Shown: positions 17,634 through 25,653 of the stretch, piece after piece | Position numbering within the stretch: the first letter of the stretch is position 1 | Layout: every line of letters starts with the position of its first letter | Source: Hymenobacter terrestris | GTDB taxonomy: Bacteria > Bacteroidota > Bacteroidia > Cytophagales > Hymenobacteraceae | Reading direction: 5' to 3' | NCBI RefSeq assembly: GCF_013377905.1 | Contig: NZ_JABKAV010000001.1 | Span: 124,001 to 188,000, forward strand | DNA length: 64,000 nucleotides | The notes under the pieces: generated by a model | Database searches by the model: none | What the model was told of the DNA's origin: nothing | Seen by the model: the letters and a program-made list of their open reading frames with translations, nothing else | Program-made: the position numbers and the translations under genes

Positions 17634-18401
17634 ATGGCCCAGACTACCACCTATAAAGAATTGCTGGACGCCGGTTCGCATTTTGGTCACCTCACCCGCA
17701 AGTGGGACCCTAAAATGGCTCCGTACATCTTCATGGAGAAGAACGGCATCCACATCATCGACCTCAACAAGACGCTTGCTTCGCTTGAGCACGCGACCAG
17801 CGCAATTCGCAACATTGCGAAGAGCGGCCGCAAGATCATGTTCGTAGCGACCAAGAAGCAGGCGCAGGAAATTGTGACTGAGGAGGCCAAGCGCCTGCAC
17901 ATGCCCTACGTTACCGACCGTTGGTTGGGCGGCCTGCTCACCAACTTCGCCACCGTACGCAAGTCGCTGAAGAAGATGAGCACCATCGACAAGATGGTAA
18001 AGGAAAACACGGCTTACGCGGCCCTCGCTAAGCGCGAGCGGCTGATGCTGTCGCGCGAGCGGGAAAAGCTGGACCGGGTACTCGGTGGCATTGCCGACCT
18101 GAGCCGCCTGCCCTCGGCCCTGTTCGTAATCGACGTGAAGCGCGAGCACATTGCCGTGAAAGAAGCCCAGAAGTTGGGTATCCCGGTATTCGCTATCTGC
18201 GATACGAACTCGAACCCCGAGTCGGTGCAGTTCCCGATTCCAGCTAACGACGACGCCTCGAAGTCTATCCAGCTCATCGTGGGCATCATGGGTAAGGCTA
18301 TCGAAGATGGTCTGTCGGAGCGCAAAGTCGACAAAGAGGACGCCGACAAGAAGCAAGCCGAAGAAGAAGGCATCAAGGAAAAGCAGGACGCCGACGAATA
18401 G
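17634..18401 (+). CDS. rpsB: 30S ribosomal protein S2
   Basis: A 255-residue small-subunit protein. Typical segments include [44 protein letters not shown] and the [14 protein letters not shown] stretch. The C-terminus is an acidic/lysine tail beyond the conserved fold, as in many Bacteroidota. An imperfect palindrome with a T-run follows, which may reduce read-through to tsf. Confidence 0.98.
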   Translation: MAQTTTYKELLDAGSHFGHLTRKWDPKMAPYIFMEKNGIHIIDLNKTLASLEHATSAIRNIAKSGRKIMFVATKKQAQEIVTEEAKRLHMPYVTDRWLGGLLTNFATVRKSLKKMSTIDKMVKENTAYAALAKRERLMLSREREKLDRVLGGIADLSRLPSALFVIDVKREHIAVKEAQKLGIPVFAICDTNSNPESVQFPIPANDDASKSIQLIVGIMGKAIEDGLSERKVDKEDADKKQAEEEGIKEKQDADE

Positions 18402-18420
18402 TCGTTTTTGCAGAAGCTAG

Positions 18421-18496
18421 AAGTTAGGAGCTAGGAGATAGAATCAGAGGGAAACCGACTGGCCAATTCTAGCTCCTAGCTCCTGACTTTTTTTTG
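18421..18496 (+). terminator. Palindrome with T-run between rpsB and tsf (TTAGGAGCTAGGAG family)
   Basis: Arms at 18421-18444 and 18466-18489 are complementary except for two positions (core AGGAGCTAGGAG), and eight T follow. It could attenuate transcription between rpsB and tsf. A half-copy of the same words lies just before the tsf start at 18590-18608. Confidence 0.65.
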
Positions 18497-18610
18497 CTTT
18501 TGCTCGCATCTGCGCTTCCCTTTTAATTCAATTCCAACATTCAGCTTTTAGCTACCCGCTTTATCCTTCGGGATTCTGACGTCCAGCTACTGGCTCCTAA
18601 CTCCTACCAA

Positions 18611-19450
18611 ATGGCCGCTATTACCGCCGCTGACGTAAATAAGCTCCGCACCATGACCGGTGCCGGCATGATGGATTGCAAGAAAGCCCTTGTAGAGGCT
18701 GAAGGCGACTTCGAAGCCGCCCGTGACCTGCTCCGTAAGCAGGGCCAGAAAATTGCCGACAAGCGCGCCGAGAACGAGACGTCGGAAGGCGTAGTATTGG
18801 CCGCTGTAAGCGAGGATGGTACCAACGGCAAGTTGGTATCACTGGCTTGTGAAACCGAGCCGGTTTCGAAGGTTCCCGATTTCAAAGACCTAGCCCAGCG
18901 CATTCTGGCTACGGCTGTGGAGAGCAATGCTGCCTCGAAAGAGGAATTGTTGGCTACCAAGCAGGACGACGGCCGCTCGCTGCAGGAGCACATCACTGAC
19001 CTGATGGGCAAAATCGGCGAGAAGCTCGACGTAACGGCTTACGAGAACATCACGGCCGAGAAAGTTGCTTCCTACATCCACTCCGACAACAAGAAGGGTG
19101 TGCTTGTAGCCATGAAGAACGTAGGCGGTGCCGACGTTGCCACCGTGGGCCGCGACGTAGCCATGCAGATTGTAGCCATGAAGCCCGTTGCCCTTGATAA
19201 GGATGGTGTGGATGCTGCTACCATCGAGCGTGAAATTGAGATTGGCAAAGAGCAGGCGCGTGCCGACGGCAAGCCCGAGGCTATGCTGGAGAAGATTGCC
19301 CAGGGCAAGCTCAACAAGTTCTACAAGGAGAACACCCTGCTCAACCAGGAGTTCGTGAAGGACAACTCGATGACCATCGCTCAGCTGCTCGACAAGACCA
19401 GCAAAGGCCTGACGGTTTCCGACTTCAAGCGCGTAGCCATTGTTGGATAA
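18611..19450 (+). CDS. tsf: Elongation factor Ts
   Basis: A 279-residue guanine-nucleotide exchange factor for EF-Tu. The UBA-like N-terminus has LRTMTGAGMMDCKKALVEA, followed by DFEAARDLLRKQG and the core segments with KGVLVAMKNVGGAD and VAMQIVAMKP. Usual length and position after rpsB. A 209-bp gap with a hairpin separates the two genes, so tsf may be partly independently expressed. Confidence 0.97.
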   Translation: MAAITAADVNKLRTMTGAGMMDCKKALVEAEGDFEAARDLLRKQGQKIADKRAENETSEGVVLAAVSEDGTNGKLVSLACETEPVSKVPDFKDLAQRILATAVESNAASKEELLATKQDDGRSLQEHITDLMGKIGEKLDVTAYENITAEKVASYIHSDNKKGVLVAMKNVGGADVATVGRDVAMQIVAMKPVALDKDGVDAATIEREIEIGKEQARADGKPEAMLEKIAQGKLNKFYKENTLLNQEFVKDNSMTIAQLLDKTSKGLTVSDFKRVAIVG

Positions 19451-19503
19451 TTTTTGAGCTGCAAGCTATCAGCCTCAAGCTGCAAGCTTTCCGTTCGGAA
19501 TTT

Positions 19504-19543
19504 AAAGAGCCCCGCTGGCAATCTGCCGGCGGGGCTCTTTTTA
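19504..19543 (+). terminator. tsf rho-independent terminator
   Basis: A 12-bp perfect stem (AAAGAGCCCCGC, 19504-19515, with 19529-19540) extended by an inner GGCA/TGCC pairing, followed by T's. It closes the ribosomal operon. Confidence 0.9.
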
Positions 19544-19556
19544 TGGTTCTTTGTAT

Positions 19557-19862
19557 ATGGATGAGAATAGAAAGAATGCTTATCGGTACTTACTGTATCA
19601 GTTTCTGATTGACATCAGAACTGTTCCGACTCCATCTCAACCCGAGCGTAGCATCGAGCAACTCATGCAACACAGCTATTATGCTGGAGCCGTAGCTTAT
19701 CAACTCCACAACTTTGCATTAGCTGCCGCCACAGACTTTATCGGTTTTAATGAAGAAGCATTTTGGGAAGGTCTGGATTATTTTAGGGCTTCGAACCCGA
19801 TGTTAGATATCGGTCATTATCGAAAGATTTTTGACCACCATCTATCGGAAAGTACAAACTGA
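19557..19862 (+). CDS. Small AT-rich orphan gene, hypothetical
   Basis: A 101-residue protein with no recognised family. It is acidic, aromatic-rich and apparently helical (NRKNAYRYLLYQFLIDIR, then HNFALAAATDFIGFNEEAFW), with no signal or membrane segment. The ATG at 19557 is preferred over a TTG two codons earlier. Base composition is clearly lower in G+C than its neighbours and codons are AT-ending, which suggests horizontal acquisition. Its stop codon touches the stop of the convergent DUF3089 gene with no spacer. Confidence 0.6.
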   Translation: MDENRKNAYRYLLYQFLIDIRTVPTPSQPERSIEQLMQHSYYAGAVAYQLHNFALAAATDFIGFNEEAFWEGLDYFRASNPMLDIGHYRKIFDHHLSESTN

Positions 19863-20912
19863 TTATTGCCCACCAGTCCGCTCTTGCCAAGCCCGCAGCC
19901 GCGCTACGGCGTTCTGACGGATGTTGGCGTAGAACAGGCCATAATCGGCGATGTGGAAGGAGTGCCAGAGCTGGGGTTGGCCGGGTATTAGGAAGCGCGG
20001 GTAGCCCGAGGGTTTGGGCGGATGCACCCACAGCAGGCCTTGGTGTACCTTGGCATCGACTACGCCCACATCAAGGCGGTTAAAATCCTGCCCTACCCCA
20101 CCGAGGTTGAGGCGGGCGGGCGCGGCCAGCGTGTCGAGCGTCCAGGTGAGGGGATTAACGGCCACACCGTTTTGAAAGGGCGGGTAGGCGTTGCCCCAGG
20201 CTACGGTGTTCCAGGCCACGTAGCAGCCGGTTTGGGTCGAGTCGGCGCAGGGGCGCAGGGCCTGAAACTCGTCGGGTTTCACTTTAAAGCCGATAAGGTA
20301 GGCCGCTACCAGCCGCTGGCGCAACTTGGGGTCATTGTCGAAGAACTCGCGCAGCAGCCGGGTGGCGTGCACGGTGCCTTGGCTGTGGCCGGCAATGATG
20401 ACGGGGCGGCCCTGATTGTAGTTGGTGAGGTAGTACTGGAAAGACGCTTTCACGTCGGAATACGCTAGCTCCAGCGCTTTCTGGCCATTGGTGCTCTGGT
20501 CATCGACGAAGAAGCTATACAGCGTGGCCTGGCGGTAGCGGGGCGCATACACCCGGGCCGCCGCATTGAACGCCGAGGCCTGATTCCGAATCACGTCGTC
20601 ATCGGTGAACTGGTTGACCCGGTCGTTGCTGAGGCTGGCGTTCCACTGCTTGCGCCAGTAGTAGGTGGTGGGGTGCACGTAAAACACATCGGCCGCGGCA
20701 GTGGCCTGCTGGTCTTTGAACGGCGTGTTGCGCGGCACCGCGTCGGCCGAGTCGCGGCGGGTGGGCAGGGCGGCCCAACTGGACTGTTGGGCGTAATCGG
20801 GCGCGATGGGGTTGTCGTACTGGCCGAAATCTTTGCTCGGCTTGATGACTTTCAGGCAGGAGCCGAGGCTGAGCAGCGCAACGGAGGATAACAGAACGGG
20901 GAGGATACGCAT
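19863..20912 (-). CDS. DUF3089 lipoprotein, predicted alpha/beta-hydrolase
   Basis: A 349-residue lipoprotein; the lipobox LLSLGSC gives Cys19 and fixes the start at 20912. The DUF3089 family is an alpha/beta-hydrolase branch. The nucleophile elbow AGHSQGTVHATRLL is intact, and ADVFYVHPTTYYWRKQWNA near residue 75 is the family signature. The substrate is unknown (an esterase or lipase-like activity is inferred). It is the last gene of a minus-strand series with the SHOCT-like gene, 67 bp downstream of it. Confidence 0.85.
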   Translation of the reverse strand: MRILPVLLSSVALLSLGSCLKVIKPSKDFGQYDNPIAPDYAQQSSWAALPTRRDSADAVPRNTPFKDQQATAAADVFYVHPTTYYWRKQWNASLSNDRVNQFTDDDVIRNQASAFNAAARVYAPRYRQATLYSFFVDDQSTNGQKALELAYSDVKASFQYYLTNYNQGRPVIIAGHSQGTVHATRLLREFFDNDPKLRQRLVAAYLIGFKVKPDEFQALRPCADSTQTGCYVAWNTVAWGNAYPPFQNGVAVNPLTWTLDTLAAPARLNLGGVGQDFNRLDVGVVDAKVHQGLLWVHPPKPSGYPRFLIPGQPQLWHSFHIADYGLFYANIRQNAVARLRAWQERTGGQ

Positions 20913-20979
20913 AGCGGGATTGGGAGGGGTCAACCGGCGTAATAAGACGGTATCATGCTTCCTCAAGCGAGTTGAAATT

Positions 20980-22122
20980 TTACTCCTCAAAGTTGTTTTC
21001 CAGCAGCTTTTCCTGGCGCAGGTACACAATTTTAAAGTCCTTATCGAAGCGCACCCGCAGCTGGGCCGCGGTTTGCTGGCGCTTCTGCAACGACTGGCGG
21101 AAGGCGGTACCATTTTCTACGTAGGTCACCACCCGCGAGCCGTCGGCCACCGGGGGGCTCACCTGCAGCGTACCCGGCCGGATGTTGCTCTTCCCCTCCA
21201 AGAACTCGGGAAAGTGAGTGCGGGCCAGCTCGGCGTTGATAGCGGCCGGAGTCGTGTTCTGCATCAGGTAAAACCGCTCGATCTGGGGCGCAAAGTAAGC
21301 TGAGGCCGTGAAGGGGGCAGCCTGCAAATCGGTGTAGTAGCGTTGCAAAATCGTTTCTACGCGGGCCTTGGCAGCACTGGCCGACAGCCCAGCCGAGGCA
21401 TCGGCGGCGGCGGGCGTAGCCGGAGCTGGGCTGGCAGCGGGCGAAGCGGGCGCTTCATCAGCAGCCGTATCGGCGGGTACGGGGGCTACAACAGGCGCAA
21501 CCACAGGGGCCACCCGAATGGTTTCGGGGGCGGCAATGGGCGGCAGTTCAATCTGCTCGGTTTGGGGCCCAACTTCCGGGGCCACCGCCACCGAGTCGGC
21601 AGTGGTGCGGGAGGTGCTGGTGAGGCGCTCCGAGTCGCGGCCGTCCGTGAGCAGATACGCCACAAGGGCCAGCAGGGCCAGAATGGCGGCTACCACCACA
21701 ATCGTCATCAGGGGGCTTTTACGCGGGGCGGTGTAGGCGTCCTCCTCCACATACTCCTGCTCGGCGCCGCCGATGGGCCCAGTTGCCGGGGAGTGGGTTA
21801 CCGGCGGCAGCATGGGCATCATTTCTACCGGAGCCACGGTGGTCGGCTCGGGCCGGAACGGCGGGGCAGGCGGTGGCGGCTTCAGCTCGGGTACCACGCC
21901 GGGCACCGTGGCAACAGTAGGTTCCGGCTCGATGGGCCTGGGTTGCGGCAATTCGGGAATATGAAACTCCGGCGTGGCGGCTTCGGGCGTTACGTTCGGA
22001 TTAGCCGGCGCAAATACCAGTTTCTGCTTCAGCGTCTGAAACTCGGCAGGCGTGATGGTGCCGGCGTCGAGCCATTCCTTGAGCTGACGAAGCGTGTCGA
22101 GGGGCGAGGGGTCTTTCTCCAT
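20980..22122 (-). CDS. SHOCT-like domain membrane protein with proline-rich linker
   Basis: A 380-residue protein. Residues 10-36 (LRQLKEWLDAGTITPAEFQT then LKQKL) match the SHOCT pattern, a short oligomerisation motif. A long proline-rich segment (about 45-115) follows, then one membrane helix (138-159), an alanine/proline linker with VAPVVAPV repeats, and a C-terminal globular part (about 255-380) of unknown type containing SAYFAPQIERFYLMQN. The topology suggests a cytoplasmic SHOCT and a periplasmic C-domain. It is 23 bp downstream of the coiled-coil gene, so the two are likely cotranscribed. Confidence 0.7.
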   Translation of the reverse strand: MEKDPSPLDTLRQLKEWLDAGTITPAEFQTLKQKLVFAPANPNVTPEAATPEFHIPELPQPRPIEPEPTVATVPGVVPELKPPPPAPPFRPEPTTVAPVEMMPMLPPVTHSPATGPIGGAEQEYVEEDAYTAPRKSPLMTIVVVAAILALLALVAYLLTDGRDSERLTSTSRTTADSVAVAPEVGPQTEQIELPPIAAPETIRVAPVVAPVVAPVPADTAADEAPASPAASPAPATPAAADASAGLSASAAKARVETILQRYYTDLQAAPFTASAYFAPQIERFYLMQNTTPAAINAELARTHFPEFLEGKSNIRPGTLQVSPPVADGSRVVTYVENGTAFRQSLQKRQQTAAQLRVRFDKDFKIVYLRQEKLLENNFEE

Positions 22123-22145
22123 AGGGAAGCGCGGCGAAAACGGCG

Positions 22146-22856
22146 TTACGGACGGTCGAGGTTGAGCAATCGGGTCCGATTGCGTTCCAGTTGGGACTGG
22201 CGTAGCTCCAGCAGCCGGGCATTATCGAGCAGCTTCACCGAATCTTCGGCCGATTTGACCTTGTTTTCGGCGTTCTGCTGGTGCAGCTGCTCAATGCGGG
22301 CGAGGTTGGATTTTGTGTTGCCGGCCAGATTTGCCCGGCTGCGCTCCAGCTTTTCCTTGTCTTTGGTGGCAGCGGCCAGGGCCTTTTCGGCTTCATTCAC
22401 GCCGTCGCGGATGGCCTGTAGGCGGGCAGCCGTAGCAAAGCGTTGCACAATATCCCGCATAGGCCCGAACTCGCGGCCCGACGCAGCCAGAAATGTGTCG
22501 GGACCAGTAGCCGCCCACACCGACAGTTCGGCTACCGTATCGGATGGAGCCGTTATCGTCGAATACAGGTCGACGAATTGGTTGGTAGTGCTGGAAATCA
22601 GCACCTGGCTGGCCGTGAGGTAGTCACTTTTGCCCACCTTCAAAACGCCGTTGCCTTTCAGCTTGATTTTATAGTTGTCTTTGAGCCAGCGCTGCCAATA
22701 GTCACGGGTCCAGTCGGCGGTAGCTTCCACCTGCACCTGCACCGCATCACGCGACCTTTTTTCGAAGCTGACGCTACCCGCACGGGCCTCGTACAGCTGG
22801 CCCTGGGCCGTGGCAGCAGCCAACAGCAGCACCAGAAATGGCAATAGCGCTTTCAT
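22146..22856 (-). CDS. Exported coiled-coil protein, hypothetical
   Basis: A 236-residue secreted protein: signal peptide about 1-20 (LLLAAATAQGQ), then a beta-type region (35-130) with VQVQVEATADWTRDYWQRWL, and a C-terminal coiled coil (about 145-232) rich in Lys, Glu, Leu and Arg, such as EKALAAATKDKEKLERSRAN. No family recognised. It is upstream of the SHOCT-like gene and probably functions with it in the envelope. Confidence 0.68.
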   Translation of the reverse strand: MKALLPFLVLLLAAATAQGQLYEARAGSVSFEKRSRDAVQVQVEATADWTRDYWQRWLKDNYKIKLKGNGVLKVGKSDYLTASQVLISSTTNQFVDLYSTITAPSDTVAELSVWAATGPDTFLAASGREFGPMRDIVQRFATAARLQAIRDGVNEAEKALAAATKDKEKLERSRANLAGNTKSNLARIEQLHQQNAENKVKSAEDSVKLLDNARLLELRQSQLERNRTRLLNLDRP

Positions 22857-23000
22857 CGGAAGGGAAGTTAGGACAGAAATGAGGCCAGCGTGTGCGGAGT
22901 ATGGGCCGAGCTATATGAGCTATTGGGTGAACGGGGACTCCGATAGATTCCGCACGTTATCCATTTTACGCTCACATGGCCCCCATCAGTTGCCTCTGGG

Positions 23001-23246
23001 TTAGATATCGTGGCGGTCGAAGGCGGCCTGCAAATCGGTTTGCATGGCGGCGAAGCGGGCCACGGCGGCCTGGACAAACTCGTTGTCGAGCAGCCGATGG
23101 ATGTCCTCCTCACCGGTCAGGTCCAGCTCGCTCACCTTGTAGGTCTGCTCAAACGAGCCCTTTTCGAGCTTGATGAGGTACTTGCCATTCCAGCTGAAGA
23201 GCGTGATTTTGGCGTGCGGATTGGGGATGATGGCGAGCTGGCGCAT
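23001..23246 (-). CDS. Small conserved-looking hypothetical protein
   Basis: An 81-residue soluble protein, MRQLAIIPNPHAKITLFSWN at its start. A longer frame reaches 23504 but would run through two intergenic hairpins, so the ATG at 23246 is chosen. The middle GKYLIKLEKGSFEQTYKVSE suggests a small beta-sheet and the C-terminus a helix. No function can be assigned. Confidence 0.65.
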   Translation of the reverse strand: MRQLAIIPNPHAKITLFSWNGKYLIKLEKGSFEQTYKVSELDLTGEEDIHRLLDNEFVQAAVARFAAMQTDLQAAFDRHDI

Positions 23247-23314
23247 AAGTAACGGGCAACGAAGCAGAACTGGGCAAAGATACGCAGTGCTAGCCGCCCC
23301 CTGCCGTAAACGCC

Positions 23315-23352
23315 GAAAGCCGTTGCTGCCAGCATAGGCAGCAACGGCTTTC
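23315..23352. terminator. Hairpin, possible terminator of the YeiH gene
   Basis: A perfect 16-bp stem (GAAAGCCGTTGCTGCC, 23315-23330 with 23337-23352) and a 6-nt loop. On the minus strand it lies about 100 bp beyond the YeiH stop. No T-run. Confidence 0.6.
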
Positions 23353-23390
23353 AGTTCGACAATTAACTCCATTTGCGAAATGGTTTGCAG

Positions 23391-23433
23391 GAACGAGGTA
23401 GGGGCGGGGCTTGCCCCCGCCCCTACCTCGTTC
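23391..23433. repeat. Short palindrome, family B (TAGGGGCGGGGCTTG type)
   Basis: A perfect 19-bp stem (GAACGAGGTAGGGGCGGGG, 23391-23409 with 23415-23433) around a CTTGC loop. It shares TAGGGGCGGGGCTTG with the elements at 25518-25606 and 46734-46821. Confidence 0.8.
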
Positions 23434-23455
23434 TTCGCAACGACAAAGCTTCTGC

Positions 23456-24448
23456 CTACAGTTTCACAATAACATATAACGATGCTGCCGAAATGACTAT
23501 CCACAACAGCACCCCGAGCCCGAACGGCCGCGGCCCCACGGACTTGATAGTTTTAAACGATAGGCCCGCACCGATAAAAAACAGCGTTACCACCAAGCCT
23601 AGGCGGGCCAACTGCACCAGCCAAGGGCCCACGACGTGCGTGGCGGGCACGTAGGTATTCAGCAGCATCGCCCCAATGAAGCCCAGAATAAACCAGGGCA
23701 GCTTCACCTTCACATCTTTCTGCTTGAAAAAATACGCCGTGCCCAGCGCTACCGGGATAATCCAGAGGGCCCGCGCCAGCTTCACGGTAGTGGCCACGCC
23801 CAATGCCTCGGAGCCGTAAGCCGACGCCGCGCCCACTACCGACGAGGTATCGTGGATGGCAATGGCGCACCACAGGCCGAATTGCTGCTGCGACATGGCC
23901 AGCGCGTGACCGATGGGCGGGAAGGCAAACAGCGCCACCGCGTTGAGCACGAACACCGTGCCCAGTGCCACCGACATTTCTTCATCCTTGGCCCCCACTA
24001 CCGGCCCTACCGCGGCAATGGCCGAGCCCCCACAAATGGCCGTGCCGCATGAAATCAGGTGGGTGACTACCCGGCCCAGCTTCAGCCACCGGCCCGCAAA
24101 GTAGCCCAGCACCAACGTTCCGGAAATGGAGGCTATGGTAAACAAGAGGCCTTCACGGCCAGCCTGCACTGCGGCGTGGGCGTTCAGCCCAAAGCCCAGC
24201 CCGATAACCGAGAACTGCAGCAGCTTGGCGGTGTACCTTTTGGTGAAAGCCGGAAAGGGGTTGCCCACCGTTTGGGCCAGCACCAACCCCAGTGCCAGCG
24301 CCAGCGGCGGCGAGGCCCAGGGCGTGAGGCAGAACACTAACAGCAGCCCGAACACCGCTTTGGGCAGTAAACTGGTATGGGTTCCGGGGCCACCCGAGCC
24401 TGATACAGGAACTGCCGTTTCAGGCTTGGTAAGCAGGGCTTGGGGCAT
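23456..24448 (-). CDS. YeiH-family putative sulfate exporter
   Basis: A 330-residue inner-membrane protein with about ten hydrophobic segments. The family motifs LISCGTAICGGSAIAAVGPV and the HDTSSVVGAASAYG segment are present. YeiH (UPF0324) proteins are annotated as putative sulfate exporters and usually sit beside a LysR regulator, as here. A -7 box (TACCTTTG on the minus strand, 24474-24481) gives it a promoter of its own. Confidence 0.87.
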   Translation of the reverse strand: MPQALLTKPETAVPVSGSGGPGTHTSLLPKAVFGLLLVFCLTPWASPPLALALGLVLAQTVGNPFPAFTKRYTAKLLQFSVIGLGFGLNAHAAVQAGREGLLFTIASISGTLVLGYFAGRWLKLGRVVTHLISCGTAICGGSAIAAVGPVVGAKDEEMSVALGTVFVLNAVALFAFPPIGHALAMSQQQFGLWCAIAIHDTSSVVGAASAYGSEALGVATTVKLARALWIIPVALGTAYFFKQKDVKVKLPWFILGFIGAMLLNTYVPATHVVGPWLVQLARLGLVVTLFFIGAGLSFKTIKSVGPRPFGLGVLLWIVISAASLYVIVKL

Positions 24449-24473
24449 TTTTGGAGTAGGGTGATGACCTATG

Positions 24474-24481
24474 CAAAGGTA
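24474..24481 (-). promoter_or_regulatory. -7 box TACCTTTG of the YeiH gene
   Basis: A perfect TAnnTTTG match on the minus strand, 25 bp upstream of the YeiH start at 24448. It lies in the 109-bp gap after the LysR gene, whose product may control it. Confidence 0.5.
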
Positions 24482-24557
24482 CGTTTGCCCCTCTCCGTTC
24501 GATAATTTAATATAGTTATGAAGTATTACCTCAGGTTATAATACAGGCGAGTCAGCC

Positions 24558-25454
24558 CTATCCGTACTGCTGCCGGGCGTAGCGCCAGAACAACTCGGCG
24601 GGGCGGCTGAGGGGCTGGCCCTGCAACCATAGCGCCTCGAACTGCCGGGGCAGGTGCAGGCCGGCTATGGGCACCAACTCCAGCCGGCCCGCAGCCAGCT
24701 CCCGGGTCAGGGCCCGGCGCGACACGAAGCCCAGGGCTTCGGGGGCGGCTTCGAGGTAGGTTTTAATGGCCTCGGTATTATCGAAATAGAAAGCCACGCG
24801 CAGGTCGGCGAGCCGGATTTTCTGCTCGCGCAGAGCGAATTCGAGCACTTCGAGGGTGCCCGAACCCCGCTCGCGCAACACCAGCGGGTGAGCCAGGGCC
24901 TCGGCCAGTGGCAACGGCGCGGGCGGCGGCCCGGCAGTTGTGGCTCGGCGTACGGCTACAAGTTCGTCGGCCAGCAGCGGCTCGTAGTGCAGGTCGCGGC
25001 TTTTGGCGCGGCCTTCCACAAAGCCCAGGTCGAGTTGGCCGGCCAGCAGGGCACCGGCAATCTGCTCGGAGTTGGCATTAAGCAGCGTCAGCTCGATTTG
25101 TGGGTAGCGGGCCTGAAAACCGGGCAGCAGGGCCGGCAGCTCATACTGGGCCAGCGTAGTGCTGGCCCCCAGGCGCAGGCGGCCGGCGGCCTCACCGCGC
25201 AGGCCGCGCAGCTGCTCGGCTAATTGCTCGTGGCGGGCGGCTATGTCGTCGGCGTGGGCCAGCAGCAGCGCCCCGGCCGCCGTGAGGCTGATGCGGTTGC
25301 CGCGCCGCTCGAACAGCCGCTGCTGGTACGCAGACTCCAGCTCGCGCACGTGCTTGGTAACGGCCGGCTGGCTGATGTACAGGTCGCGCGCGGCCTTGGT
25401 AAAGCTCAAATGCCGGGCTACGGCCTGGAAAACCTGGAGGCGGAAATCGGGCAT
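24558..25454 (-). CDS. LysR-family transcriptional regulator
   Basis: A 298-residue LysR-type regulator. The N-terminal winged helix includes FQAVARHLSFTKAARDLYIS then QPAVTKHVRELE (about residues 8-40), and the effector-binding periplasmic-protein-like domain covers about 90-290. The ATG at 25454 gives the normal length; longer in-frame starts reach into a palindrome. Adjacent and upstream of YeiH on the same strand, so it likely controls it, like CysB- or YeiE-type regulators of sulfur genes. Confidence 0.9.
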   Translation of the reverse strand: MPDFRLQVFQAVARHLSFTKAARDLYISQPAVTKHVRELESAYQQRLFERRGNRISLTAAGALLLAHADDIAARHEQLAEQLRGLRGEAAGRLRLGASTTLAQYELPALLPGFQARYPQIELTLLNANSEQIAGALLAGQLDLGFVEGRAKSRDLHYEPLLADELVAVRRATTAGPPPAPLPLAEALAHPLVLRERGSGTLEVLEFALREQKIRLADLRVAFYFDNTEAIKTYLEAAPEALGFVSRRALTRELAAGRLELVPIAGLHLPRQFEALWLQGQPLSRPAELFWRYARQQYG

Positions 25455-25517
25455 GGCTGCAAGGTAGAATGATTGCCGAGACGTTACGCCGGGAGTCTTG
25501 GTGCTGAATCCAGAACG

Positions 25518-25606
25518 GTGTAGGGCCGGGGCTTGTCCCCTACGCCGTTGAACGAAACCGTTTTGGTGGCCCGAATGGCGGACGGGGACAAGCCCCACCC
25601 CTACAC
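25518..25606. repeat. Palindromic element, family B
   Basis: 23-bp arms (25518-25540 and 25584-25606) with two mismatches, sharing GGGGCTTGTCCCC with the element at 46734. It occupies the divergent gap between the LysR gene and the S9 peptidase gene. Confidence 0.85.
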
Positions 25607-25622
25607 GTACCCGAGTCTTGAT

Positions 25623-25630
25623 TATCTTGC
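25623..25630 (+). promoter_or_regulatory. Candidate -7 box TATCTTGC of the S9 peptidase gene
   Basis: TATCTTGC resembles TAnnTTTG (two differences at the end) and lies 23 bp before the ATG. It directly follows the family B palindrome. Confidence 0.35.
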
Positions 25631-25653
25631 CTGAAGTTCCACCCTCCAGCCTG

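Noticed and set aside
21343-22623. A 426-codon plus-strand open frame
   Set aside because: It runs antisense across the SHOCT-like gene and part of the coiled-coil gene. It is arginine/glycine-rich with no domain.
23247-23504. A longer form of the 81-residue protein starting at 23504
   Set aside because: The extension is encoded by two intergenic hairpins and has no protein-like character.
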